Origin: Alphaproteobacteria bacterium
GTDB taxonomy: Bacteria > Pseudomonadota > Alphaproteobacteria > Rhizobiales > JAJFHC01
DNA: 64,000 nt
Assembly: GCA_021775805.1 (NCBI GenBank)
Contig: JAJFHD010000105.1
Span: forward strand, 1 to 64,000
Direction: 5' to 3'
Position numbers and translations under genes: made by a program. Positions 50,668 to 59,157 of this stretch are shown piece by piece; position 1 is the first letter of the stretch, and every line of letters starts with the position of its first letter. The notes beneath the pieces were generated by a model. That model searched no databases and was not told where the DNA came from. It saw only the letters and a list, made by a program, of their open reading frames with translations.

Positions 50668-51198
50668 GTGTACGAAGACAGATTCATGCGCCGGGCGATC
50701 GAGATCTCGGCGCGCGCGCTCGACACACCCGGCACCGAGCCCTTCGGCGCGGTTGTTGTAAGAGAGGGCCGAATCGTCGGCGAAGGCATCAACCGATCCC
50801 GGCTTGACTACGACCCCACGTCGCATGGTGAAACCGAAGCGATTCGGGATGCCTGCCGCAAACTTGAAACGGTCGATCTGCGCGGCTGCGACCTTTACAC
50901 CAGCTGCGAGCCGTGCGCGCTGTGCGTGGCGGCCATGGAGATCGCCGGAATTTCGCAGCTCTACTATGCGGCCGGCCTTGCAGAGGCCAATGCGGCTATC
51001 AGCGATTTGCCGGATTCTGCTCGCCATTCAATCGATTCCAGACATTTGCGAACGCAATGCGGACGGCCGGTTGAAGAACGGTCCATGCCGTCGCAACAGT
51101 CGCTCAGCGCGGACGCCACGGCGGTGCTTGTGGCGTGGGCGCGGAAAGTGGGCGCCGGGGCGAAAACACCAACCGTTTCCGGGGCACCCGAAGGGTGA
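50668..51198 (+). CDS. Guanine-deaminase-like nucleoside/base deaminase
   Basis: 176 aa of the cytidine-deaminase-like zinc fold. Zinc ligands and acid are visible: His53-x-Glu55 in SHGETEAIR and Cys83/Cys86 in TSCEPCALC. The order and the C-terminal AWARK segment resemble bacterial guanine deaminase (GuaD). GTG start with GGGAG 7 nt upstream. The location among urate genes fits guanine to xanthine conversion. Other purine or pterin substrates are possible. Confidence 0.82.
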   Translation: MYEDRFMRRAIEISARALDTPGTEPFGAVVVREGRIVGEGINRSRLDYDPTSHGETEAIRDACRKLETVDLRGCDLYTSCEPCALCVAAMEIAGISQLYYAAGLAEANAAISDLPDSARHSIDSRHLRTQCGRPVEERSMPSQQSLSADATAVLVAWARKVGAGAKTPTVSGAPEG

Positions 51199-51238
51199 AC
51201 CGGGGGCGTTCCGAACACTGGCGTTGGCGCGTGGCGCG

Positions 51239-51290
51239 TTCCCGGGGGCTGCGACGCAGCACTGACGTGCTGCATCGCAGCCCCCGGGAA
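51239..51290. terminator. Long GC-rich hairpin between convergent genes
   Basis: Two 24-nt arms (51239-51262 and 51267-51290) are complementary except for one position and enclose a TGAC loop. The stem starts TTCCCGGGGGCTGCGA. It lies between the convergent deaminase and tctC genes, where a bidirectional terminator is expected, but there is no T tract. It could also be a dispersed palindromic repeat. Confidence 0.6.
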
Positions 51291-51317
51291 ACGGCACAAG
51301 CGGTCGGCTCTCCAGCC

Positions 51318-52307
51318 CTACTCCTTGATGCCGGCGGCCTTGATCAGCGGGGCCCAGACTTCGATCGACTTGGCGACGAAGGCAGTGTAGTCGGCGCTCG
51401 ACATGGCGGTGTGCGTGATGCCCAGTTCGATCAGCCGCTTCTGGACATCCGGATTGGCAAAGACGGCCAGCACTGTCTCGTGGATCTTTGCCGCCATCCC
51501 TGCATCGATGCCGGCGGGGCCTGACAGGCCTACCCAGTTTTCAATGACGATGTCAAAGCCCTGTTCGCGGAACGTCGGCACGTTTGGCACTTGCGGGTTG
51601 CGTTCGGGGGATGCAATGGCGATGGCCACGGCTTCCTTGTCCTCGATCATCTTGGAGTTCTGGACGACCATGTCATAGAAGGTGTCGAGGACGCCGGCGC
51701 GGAAGTCCTGGATGGCGGGCGAACTGCCCTTGTAGGGCACGTGGATCGATTCCACGCCCAGCGCTGCATCGACGGCTTCGCCCAGGATGTGGGAGATCGA
51801 GCCGACGCCGCTGGAACCATAAGTCTGCTCCTTGTTCTTGGCCGTAGCGATGTATTGCTCCACCGTGGTGATGCCCGCGGACGGCTGAACGAACAGTCCC
51901 GGTGCTGAGGCGCCGATATAGGCCACATGGGTGAAACCCTCGATCGGCTTGTAGGGGATCGACTTGAACCGGGTCGGCGCGATGGTAAAGGGCGCGTTGT
52001 TCGCCAGCAGCAGTGCGGTGCCGTCAGGCGCTTGTTGCGCCACGTAGCCTGCAGCCACCGTGCCGGCCGCACCCGGACGGTTGTCGACCACGGCCTTCTG
52101 GCCGAAATCGGCGTCCAGGTGTTTCGCCAGCAACCTAGCGACCAGGTCGCTCGTGCCGCCGGGCGGGAAGGTCACGACGATGCGCACCGGCTCGCTGCTC
52201 CAGGCGCCCGGTTCGGCCATGGCAGCCGGGATGACGGCAGCGGGAGCCGCGAGCAGGGCGATCGTTGCCAAGCCTGCTCCTATAAGCGTTCTGCGATGGA
52301 ATTTCAT
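51318..52307 (-). CDS. tctC: TTT transporter solute-binding protein
   Basis: 329 aa. Signal peptide (MKFHRRTLIGAGLATIALLA, cleaved near AMA-EP). The mature protein has the TctC/Bug pattern VRIVVTFPPGGTSDLVARL, VVDNRPGAAGTVAAG and YGSSGVGSISHILGE. It captures a carboxylated solute in the periplasm for TctAB. AGGAGG lies upstream of ATG 52307, and the ATGA overlap couples it to tctA. Longer upstream in-frame sequence belongs to the tctA region and is not coding in this frame. Confidence 0.92.
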   Translation of the reverse strand: MKFHRRTLIGAGLATIALLAAPAAVIPAAMAEPGAWSSEPVRIVVTFPPGGTSDLVARLLAKHLDADFGQKAVVDNRPGAAGTVAAGYVAQQAPDGTALLLANNAPFTIAPTRFKSIPYKPIEGFTHVAYIGASAPGLFVQPSAGITTVEQYIATAKNKEQTYGSSGVGSISHILGEAVDAALGVESIHVPYKGSSPAIQDFRAGVLDTFYDMVVQNSKMIEDKEAVAIAIASPERNPQVPNVPTFREQGFDIVIENWVGLSGPAGIDAGMAAKIHETVLAVFANPDVQKRLIELGITHTAMSSADYTAFVAKSIEVWAPLIKAAGIKE

Positions 52308-53836
52308 GATGTTTGTCCCTCCTGTTGGGCTTTTTTTGCCGCCGCACGGGCGCGGCGGCGATCTCGCTCTGTGGAATACAGGGCAAAGGCTATGATCGCG
52401 ACGGTGATGGCGATCAGGGTCGCGCTGATCGGGCGTTCGAGAAACACCATCGGGTCGCCGCGCGAAAGCAGCATGGACCGGCGCAGTTGTTCTTCCATCA
52501 TGGGGCCCAGCACGAAGCCCAGCAGCAGCGGGGCGGGTTCGAACCGGAACAGCCGCATGACGTAGCCGACCGCGCCGATCACCAGGGTCAGCCAGATGTC
52601 GAAGACGTTGTTGTTGAGGCTGTAGACGCCCATGCAGATCAGCACGATGATGGTGGGGTACATGTACTTGTAGGGGATCTGCAGCAGCCGCACCCACATG
52701 CCGATCAGCGGCACGTTCAGGATCAGCAGCATAATATTGCCGACGAGAAAGCTGGCAACCAGCCCCCAGAACATGTCGGGCTGTTCCACCAGCAGGCGGG
52801 GCCCGGGCGTGATGCCGTAGATCATCAGCGCGCCGATGACGATGGCCATGGGCGGGCTTCCCGGTACGCCAAGCGTCAGGGTCGGGATGAAGGCGGTCTG
52901 GGTGGCGGAATTGTTGGCAGCCTCCGGCACGGCGACCCCGGCCACGACGCCGGTGCCGAAGTCCTTGCCCTTGGGATTGACGCGCTTCTCGACCGCATAG
53001 GCGATGGCCGCGGCGATGGTCTGGCCGGTGCCCGGAAGCGCGCCGATGAACGAACCGATCGAACCGCCGCGCAGGATCGGCCCGAACAGGGATTTCCACT
53101 CGGCTTTCGACGGGTAGAAGTCATTGTAGTCGATCGACTGGGTGGCCTTGCCGCCGGTGTTGGCCTTGATCGAGGCGATCAGTTCGCTGACCCCGAACAG
53201 GCCCATGGCGACGATCACGATATGAACGCCGTCGCGCAGTTCGGGAATGCCCATGGTAAAGCGCGTGACGCCGGTGGTCAGGTCGATGCCGATGGTGCCC
53301 AGCATCAGGCCGGTGACGACCATGGCGATGCCCTTCAGTGCGCCGCCATTGCTGACGGCCGAGGCCGCGATCAGGCCCAGCAGGATGACGGCGAAATAGT
53401 CCGCCGGGCCAAACGACAGGGCAAGCTTGGCAAGCGACGGCGAGAGCACGGCGATGACCACCATGCCGATCATGCCGCCGCCGAAGGATGCGGTGGCGGT
53501 CGAGAACAGGGCGACACCAGCCCGGCCCTTCTTGGCCAGCGGATAGCCGTCGATGGCGGTGATCGAGGCCGCCGGCGTGCCCGGCACGTTCATGAGGATC
53601 GATGCGGTCGAACCGCCATATTCGGCGCCGTAATAGACGCCGGCGATCATCACCAGCGCCGAGGTCGGCTCCAGGTAAAAGGTGATCGGCAGGATCATGG
53701 CGATGGCGGCCATCGATCCGATGCCCGGCAGGACGCCGATCAGGGTGCCGAGGAAGACGCCGATGAAGCAGTACATCAGGTTGTGCGGTTCCAGAACCAC
53801 CAGCAGCCCGTTGCCGAAACTTGTGAGAATGTCCAT
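52304..53836 (-). CDS. tctA: TTT transporter large membrane subunit
   Basis: 510 aa, about twelve membrane helices. It has the TctA signatures GVFLGTLIGVLPGIGSMAAI, YGGSTASILMNVPGTPAA and FIGALPGTGQTIAAA. It forms the transport channel with TctB. It starts 3 bp after the tctB stop and overlaps tctC by 4 bp. The operon begins with uraD, hinting at a purine-derived substrate instead of citrate. Confidence 0.94.
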   Translation of the reverse strand: MDILTSFGNGLLVVLEPHNLMYCFIGVFLGTLIGVLPGIGSMAAIAMILPITFYLEPTSALVMIAGVYYGAEYGGSTASILMNVPGTPAASITAIDGYPLAKKGRAGVALFSTATASFGGGMIGMVVIAVLSPSLAKLALSFGPADYFAVILLGLIAASAVSNGGALKGIAMVVTGLMLGTIGIDLTTGVTRFTMGIPELRDGVHIVIVAMGLFGVSELIASIKANTGGKATQSIDYNDFYPSKAEWKSLFGPILRGGSIGSFIGALPGTGQTIAAAIAYAVEKRVNPKGKDFGTGVVAGVAVPEAANNSATQTAFIPTLTLGVPGSPPMAIVIGALMIYGITPGPRLLVEQPDMFWGLVASFLVGNIMLLILNVPLIGMWVRLLQIPYKYMYPTIIVLICMGVYSLNNNVFDIWLTLVIGAVGYVMRLFRFEPAPLLLGFVLGPMMEEQLRRSMLLSRGDPMVFLERPISATLIAITVAIIAFALYSTERDRRRARAAAKKAQQEGQTS

Positions 53837-53839
53837 GGC

Positions 53840-54337
53840 CTAGAACCCTATGAACGGTTTGAAGGGCAGATTCAGCGCTTCGATGAACAGGCCCCAGCAG
53901 GCAACCGCGACGATGGCACCCAGGATTGCCTTGCCGGCAAGCGGCAAGCTGCGGTCCGGCAGGCTTGCCACGATGACGGTCAGGAACGTGCCCGGTACCA
54001 GGCCGATCCGGTCGGCGGTCACGGCGAACACGGCAAGGGCTGCGCAGATCGCCAGAAACGCGATCCAGTCGGGCGTCTCGGCAATGCCGTCGCCGCGGCG
54101 CTCCTCGAGGCAGATGAAGACGGCAAGGATCGCCAGGATGCCGCCGGTGATAAACGGGAAGGCGCCTGTGCCCAGCCGCGTCGGTACGCCGAGGCCCAGT
54201 TGCCAGCCGCCGACAATGAAGATGGCGCTGAGGGCCAGAAGGAGCAAGCCGCCGATCTCGCCGCCCCAGCCAAGAGCGCTGTGGTCGTTGGTGCCGTCCG
54301 CGTCCGGGGGGGTGGGTTTGCTGGTTTCTGCGTTCAT
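53840..54337 (-). CDS. tctB: TTT transporter small membrane subunit
   Basis: 165 aa with four membrane helices (from LGLLLLALSAIFIVGGWQLG through GAIVAVACWGLFI), the usual TctB layout, preceded by a ~25-residue polar tail. Its ATG overlaps the uraD stop by 4 bp (ATGA), so the transporter is translationally coupled to uraD. Confidence 0.88.
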   Translation of the reverse strand: MNAETSKPTPPDADGTNDHSALGWGGEIGGLLLLALSAIFIVGGWQLGLGVPTRLGTGAFPFITGGILAILAVFICLEERRGDGIAETPDWIAFLAICAALAVFAVTADRIGLVPGTFLTVIVASLPDRSLPLAGKAILGAIVAVACWGLFIEALNLPFKPFIGF

Positions 54338-54870
54338 GGAACCGACCTTCCTTCCAGAGGTTCGCTGGACCCAAACGAGGCGCGCGCGCGTGCTGCGCTG
54401 ACTGTGGCAACCTGATCGAGTGCCGCCTGAATTTCTGCGTGTCGGTCGTTTGCCAACCGGGCTTCGAGTTCCGTCAGGACGCTGTCGGTATCGGCATGAC
54501 GCACCAGGGCGGTGATGAAAGGAAACCCGAATTTTTCCCGGTAGCGCGCGTTAAGATCTGACAGGCGCGCCCGGTAGGCGTTGTCATGCGCCGTAAGGTT
54601 CAACCGCCCCTGCTCGGACTGGGACTCAAGCGTCATCGTCATCGGGTTATCCGGTGCGAGTTCCGGATGGGCCCGGAAAAGGTCGATGCGCGCCGGTTCG
54701 CCCAGTTCCAGGAGTTCGGCCCGAATGGCATCGACCAGGTCATCCGTGCCGTCAAACGGACGGCGGCGGGCCACGTTTGCGGCAATCTCAGGCGCCCGCT
54801 CGATCAGCGGCGCGACCAGTGCGGTCGCCTGGTCTTCGTCGGCACGGTTAAGTTCGGTGAGTCTGTCCAT
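54334..54870 (-). CDS. uraD: OHCU decarboxylase
   Basis: 178 aa. It has the catalytic His68 in RAHPELAP, the SQSEQGRL segment and EKFGFPFITAL, the family signature. It decarboxylates 2-oxo-4-hydroxy-4-carboxy-5-ureidoimidazoline to (S)-allantoin, the step after HIU hydrolase. It is first in the uraD-tctBAC operon and follows a LysR gene on the same strand. The coupling to a TTT transporter is the main clue to the transported substrate. Confidence 0.93.
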   Translation of the reverse strand: MDRLTELNRADEDQATALVAPLIERAPEIAANVARRRPFDGTDDLVDAIRAELLELGEPARIDLFRAHPELAPDNPMTMTLESQSEQGRLNLTAHDNAYRARLSDLNARYREKFGFPFITALVRHADTDSVLTELEARLANDRHAEIQAALDQVATVSAARARASFGSSEPLEGRSVP

Positions 54871-55004
54871 TCAAGTCCCACTCCGTTCATATTTGAAGGC
54901 TAGAGTGGGTCTTCATTGCCGTCTATAGAATAATACCGAATGGTCCGTTCTAATAAAGAGAATGAATTGAATCGTATGGTTGTGGACCGCCCGGTCCGCA
55001 AGCC

Positions 55005-55934
55005 TCAGAACGAAGCGCTCGTGGAAGCCGTCAGACGACGAAGGATCTCGACTGTGAGCGCAATAATCTTCTGATTGGTGACTGATTCCGGGATCTGCAC
55101 ATTTGAAATGACCGCGAATCTCTGTCGGAAGACATCCGGGTCGCTGATCGGGATGAAGCGCAATTGCCCGGATGCGATCTCAGGACCGGCGTCCAGTTCG
55201 GAAGTGACCGCGACGTAGCGTCCGGAAACCACCAGATGCTTCATGAGCTGGATGGAATTGACCACGACGGAGCTGACCGCTTTGTCGAAAATCCAGGCGT
55301 GGCGTGCTTCCAGCAGCTTGCGGATCGCCAATGCCCGACTTTGAAAAACGACGGGATTGGCAACCAGGTCGCGCAAACTGATGCCGTCGGCCTCGGCCAC
55401 GGCATGACCGGGGGCGGCAATGCACCCGAGCGGAAATTCGCCCGACCAGTGAAACGTCAGCTTGTCGTCGGGTGCGGGATTGACCACGACCGCAAAATCG
55501 AAGTCGCCGTTGATCACGCCTTTGGCCGCATTGTCGGGGTTGGTGATCTCGATCTCCATCTCAACCCGGGAAAATCGATCGGATATCTCGTTGACCAGTT
55601 CGGGCAAGAAGCCGTTGACCATTCCGTCCATGGCAGCGATCCTGACATGGCCATACTCGATCCCCCGGTTGGCCTGGACCGCCGACCACAGCCGTGCGTT
55701 GTCAAGCCGCCATCCGCGGGCAAGTTCAAGGACCTCCCGGCCGGTCGGGGTCAACATCATGCCCTTGGTTTCGCGCTCGAACAACAATTCGCCCAGGGTC
55801 TCCTCGATCGCCGTGATCTGCCGGTGAATGGCGGACGCCGAGATCCCCAGTTCCCGCGATGCCGCCTGAATTGAGCCAAGCTGGGCCACCTGCTCGAGAT
55901 ATTGCAGCGAGCGCGGTACAAGATGCAGTGTCAT
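55005..55934 (-). CDS. LysR family transcriptional regulator
   Basis: 309 aa. The N-terminal HTH (~5-65: LQYLEQVAQLGSIQAASREL, SASAIHRQITAIEETLG) and a LysR-type effector domain are complete. ATG 55934 is chosen because GGAGG lies 5 nt upstream. It diverges from the second HIUase-like gene and precedes uraD by 134 bp on the same strand, so it probably regulates the purine genes, with a purine or ureide as inducer (inference). Confidence 0.9.
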   Translation of the reverse strand: MTLHLVPRSLQYLEQVAQLGSIQAASRELGISASAIHRQITAIEETLGELLFERETKGMMLTPTGREVLELARGWRLDNARLWSAVQANRGIEYGHVRIAAMDGMVNGFLPELVNEISDRFSRVEMEIEITNPDNAAKGVINGDFDFAVVVNPAPDDKLTFHWSGEFPLGCIAAPGHAVAEADGISLRDLVANPVVFQSRALAIRKLLEARHAWIFDKAVSSVVVNSIQLMKHLVVSGRYVAVTSELDAGPEIASGQLRFIPISDPDVFRQRFAVISNVQIPESVTNQKIIALTVEILRRLTASTSASF

Positions 55935-56098
55935 TGGCGCCTCCATCATTCGGGCGGTACGGACGCCCTTTTGGGGCAAGGTTAACTCGCTATTCGAAAT
56001 ATTGGAATGATATCGATTAGTTTATCGCATGGAATGAAACATCGACCTGTGCCACGGTGGGCTCAAGGACCCTATGGAGTAAATCGGAGGGAAAGACG

Positions 56099-56476
56099 GT
56101 GACCACGGATTCTGAACAACTGGCCGGCGGGATTTCGATTCATGCGGTCGACATTGCCAGCGGAAGGCCGGCCGGCGGTCTCGGCGTCCGGCTGTGGCAC
56201 CTGGGCGAGGACCGGTTCCAGGTCGCGGCCGGTGCCTGCTCCGACGGCGGCCTGTTGCAGCATCCGGTGGCCGAAGGCACCGGTGTCAGACACGGACTGT
56301 ACGAGGTCGAGTTCGATGTCGGTGACTATTATCGCACGCAAGGTGTCACACTGCCGGATCCAGCATTCCTCGAAGTGGCCATGTTCCGCTTCGGAATCGA
56401 CCGGGTGTCCGAGCACTTTCACCTGCCCTTCAAATTCACGCCCTGGGGTTTTTCGCTGTTCCGCGGCGGTCAGTGA
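56099..56476 (+). CDS. Divergent HIU hydrolase/transthyretin-like protein
   Basis: 125 aa, GTG start with GGAGG 8 nt upstream. It shows the transthyretin-related layout: GGISIHAVDIASGRPAGGL (His15), GLYEVEFDVGDYYRTQG and HFHLPFKFTPWGFSLFRGGQ. The hallmark C-terminal YRGS reads FRGG here and two residues follow, so the active-site Tyr is Phe. It may have changed substrate or lost activity. It is divergent from the LysR gene and in the purine block, which already contains a canonical uraH. Confidence 0.85.
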   Translation: MTTDSEQLAGGISIHAVDIASGRPAGGLGVRLWHLGEDRFQVAAGACSDGGLLQHPVAEGTGVRHGLYEVEFDVGDYYRTQGVTLPDPAFLEVAMFRFGIDRVSEHFHLPFKFTPWGFSLFRGGQ

Positions 56477-56518
56477 TCAGGCGGAACCACGCGGCCGACA
56501 TTCATGGGTTTTAGAACC

Positions 56519-57700
56519 TCAGTTGAGCCGGGGCGTGCTGCCGGGGTGGCGATTGTGGGAAGGCCGTAGTGCGGAACTCAAGAAGTGAATACAACGGGCG
56601 ACTGGTAAAAGAAGGATCGCCATGATCACAATAGTCATTGCGATTGGCAGTACCAGAGTTGCTATCGGCGGGATTTCACCGAATTCAGCGAGCGGAATGC
56701 AGTTCTTGACCAGTATGTTGAGAAGGTAGCCGCTGGGGAAGTACAACATGAACATTGGCAGTGTTGCCGGCCGGCCGAACGAAAACACGCCGACTGAAAA
56801 TGCCAGCATCACGAACAGTGCCGGCATTAGAGATTTCGTGTAGCGCGCGATCACCCAGGTCTTGTATTCGGCCTGTCTGGTGCCGATCGCATTTTGCCGA
56901 GCTAACCTGACGATGGTTTTCTGAGGCAAATACCTGGCCGGCATGGTCCTGTAACGCAACCACTCCGGGTCGACGGCCAGCGGTGTTTCCAGGCGAACGC
57001 TCGCCTTGCCGACGTTGAGTTTGTCGACCGACGGGTCGACCGTCCATTCCTGAGCGCCGTTCAATGACCAGATGCCGCTTCGGCTCGTGGGATGAGCGCT
57101 GGCGGCCGTAACAACGCCAAGCAGTCGGTTGGTCTCGGAAATCCGGTAAACAACCAGATTGTTCAACGCAATAGGAGGACCATGGTTGATACGCGCGGCA
57201 ACGAGGTCACTCCCGGCTACGAACCACACTGTTTTTCCAGAGTCGGCGCGGCCGTATCTTTCACCATAGCTGCCCAAACCGGATTCAACCTGGGTTGATA
57301 CGGCTGCCGGCCGAACCCAGAATTCAAGCGCGGCCTGCACGCCGACGAGAAATATGCCGAACAGGAGGGGCGTGGCCATGGCACCGAAAGGGCTGACGCC
57401 GCAGTTCCAGACGGCGACCCTTTCCCGTGATCGATTGTGCGAAAACTCGCTCCAGAAAACGCCGAGAAAAGCTGCAATCCCCAGAAGCCTGGAAACAATA
57501 TCGACGGCGCGCAGGCTGACGTACCAGATCAACCGCAGTGCCGTGTCGACCAGACCCTCGAGTTCGCCTACGGAGAGCACCTGTTTTTGATTTGCCTGGA
57601 GGTCGATTGCCAATGCCACGGTCAGCAGAGTCAGCATGACAATCGATGTGCGGATGAGATAGCCGGTAAAAATGTAGCGAAGGAGTGTTGGGCTGAACAT
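56519..57700 (-). CDS. LptF/LptG family permease (LptG position)
   Basis: 393 aa. Three N-terminal membrane helices, a ~180-residue periplasmic beta domain (~125-305) and three C-terminal helices, the LptF/G permease layout. It begins LLRYIFTGYLIRTSIVMLTL and the C-terminal helices include PALFVMLAFSVGVFSFGRP. LptFG with LptB extract lipopolysaccharide from the inner membrane. Paired with a second family member 40 bp upstream, but not next to lptD/surA, so it may be an extra pair. Confidence 0.85.
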   Translation of the reverse strand: MFSPTLLRYIFTGYLIRTSIVMLTLLTVALAIDLQANQKQVLSVGELEGLVDTALRLIWYVSLRAVDIVSRLLGIAAFLGVFWSEFSHNRSRERVAVWNCGVSPFGAMATPLLFGIFLVGVQAALEFWVRPAAVSTQVESGLGSYGERYGRADSGKTVWFVAGSDLVAARINHGPPIALNNLVVYRISETNRLLGVVTAASAHPTSRSGIWSLNGAQEWTVDPSVDKLNVGKASVRLETPLAVDPEWLRYRTMPARYLPQKTIVRLARQNAIGTRQAEYKTWVIARYTKSLMPALFVMLAFSVGVFSFGRPATLPMFMLYFPSGYLLNILVKNCIPLAEFGEIPPIATLVLPIAMTIVIMAILLLPVARCIHFLSSALRPSHNRHPGSTPRLN

Positions 57701-57740
57701 GCGTTCACGAGGATCCTGTTACGGGCATTCAACGGGCTCT

Positions 57741-58925
57741 TCAATCGGCAGACCGGCTCGGCTTAAGGAAGGCACCACCCATCGTAAGGCGGTATGCCAT
57801 GACGCCCGTTATGCCAACAAGCACTGTCTGACCGACCAAAGACGGAAACAGCGGCTGCCATCCGGCTTGAGACAGGAACCTGGCGAGGGCGCCAAAAGCA
57901 AAATCTATCGCGACAAGGCCGCCGGCAAAGGCGGGAAGGACAACCATACTTGCGGTCGACCTTGTCAGGCACACAGCCAGGAGAGCAGACAAGGTGGCAA
58001 TCAGACAGAGCATACTTTGAACGACGATGCCCGTGCCCCTGAGAATTTGCTTTGGCGTGCTTTGACCTGCGACGGTGGACCACGGAAGTAATTCATTCAG
58101 AGTCAGTTGATCGTCACGGAAATGCCTGGGCGGCAAACTGGCAAATGCACCGACATTCAGCGTGCGGGCGAAACTGGGCGCTGAGATCGCCGTCGGCATC
58201 TCGCGTTGTTTTCGCAACAAATTGTCTTCTTTGCCGGTCGGGCTCGACCGGCCTACCGCTTCGCGTCCAAGAAAAAGGATACGCATGTTCTCAAGATTTG
58301 CAGTGTAGGTTCCGTCCGTCGCCGTTTCTTCCACAACCACCCTGTCGGCGGAGATGAGGCGCTGAAACGTCTTTGGATTCGTGTCTACGACGAAAACACC
58401 GACGTCGCGTTCATCACGGCCGTTGGGCGCCGCAGCGACATACCCATTGAGGTTGCGAACGTCACCCCGTTTGATACCTTTCTGGACAGCTTCCTTTTGG
58501 GCATAGAACAGTTCGGTGCGATGGGCGTAACGCGACAGCGGCTCGACAAAGCCGGAGAGAAACAACGAAACCATAATGCCTGTGACACCCAACCAGACGG
58601 CAAGTGCCAAGAAATACCCAGGCCGCAGTCCGGTGTTCGTGATGCTCACCAGCTCACCGTTTTCCCGAAGCCGCAGGAAAACCCGAAACATGCCGATCAA
58701 AAGCGAAAGGGGAAGGGCATAGCCAAATATCGGCGGTGCGATCAACGCCATCATGTAGGGGATTCTGGTCAGTTCCAGTCCTGCCTCCAGGGCCCGGCTG
58801 ATTTGCCCGCCGACCTCTTCGAGCAGGAAAATGCAAAGAAAGATCAACACAACTGCGGCGGATTGCAAAACAGTCTGAGCAATCAGATAACCAGTTATCC
58901 CTATTCGCATAGCGCGCTTTCTCAT
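57741..58925 (-). CDS. LptF/LptG family permease (LptF position)
   Basis: 394 aa with the same six-helix/periplasmic-domain layout as its partner. The first cytoplasmic region has the family's RLRENGELVSITNTGLRPGY segment, which contacts the LptB ATPase in known complexes, and FVEPLSRYAHRTEL follows the third helix. It is divergent from the sphingolipid-desaturase-like gene across a region with a repeated 12-mer, which hints at shared control and a cargo other than, or besides, LPS (inference). Confidence 0.85.
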   Translation of the reverse strand: MRKRAMRIGITGYLIAQTVLQSAAVVLIFLCIFLLEEVGGQISRALEAGLELTRIPYMMALIAPPIFGYALPLSLLIGMFRVFLRLRENGELVSITNTGLRPGYFLALAVWLGVTGIMVSLFLSGFVEPLSRYAHRTELFYAQKEAVQKGIKRGDVRNLNGYVAAAPNGRDERDVGVFVVDTNPKTFQRLISADRVVVEETATDGTYTANLENMRILFLGREAVGRSSPTGKEDNLLRKQREMPTAISAPSFARTLNVGAFASLPPRHFRDDQLTLNELLPWSTVAGQSTPKQILRGTGIVVQSMLCLIATLSALLAVCLTRSTASMVVLPAFAGGLVAIDFAFGALARFLSQAGWQPLFPSLVGQTVLVGITGVMAYRLTMGGAFLKPSRSAD

Positions 58926-58995
58926 GCCCGATTAGCGAACCAACCCGCCTGGCCGGAATCTATCGCTGCAAAATTCGTAGCGGCATATAGCCAGA

Positions 58996-59007
58996 CGCAT
59001 TAATAGG
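58996..59007 (+). repeat. 12-bp direct repeat CGCATTAATAGG, copy 1
   Basis: CGCATTAATAGG occurs twice in the divergent promoter region between the LptF-like and desaturase genes. This copy is 70 bp upstream of the LptF-like start. The palindromic ATTAAT core suggests a protein-binding site. Confidence 0.45.
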
Positions 59008-59124
59008 CCGCACGCCCGGTACAGGCAAGCCGTCGGCAGGTCTGATACACTCGGTGGACCAGGAAGTGTGCAACCTGTAGAAACACAGGCGGGCCGGTGG
59101 CAGGCCCTGCTCGATTGGAACTGC

Positions 59125-59136
59125 CGCATTAATAGG
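59125..59136 (+). repeat. 12-bp direct repeat CGCATTAATAGG, copy 2
   Basis: Second exact copy, 129 bp from the first and 21 bp upstream of the desaturase ATG, where a bound protein could block transcription or translation start. Confidence 0.45.
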
Positions 59137-59157
59137 GTGCATTGACGGTGTGGGTTC

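Noticed and set aside
51318..53099. 593-codon minus-strand frame extending tctC upstream
   Set aside because: Only the last 329 codons match TctC, with its own ribosome site and signal peptide; the upstream part overlaps tctA in another frame.
52313..54415. 700-codon plus-strand frame opposite tctA/tctB
   Set aside because: Extremely rich in His, Asp, Gln and Gly with no domain, typical of the complement of a membrane-protein gene.
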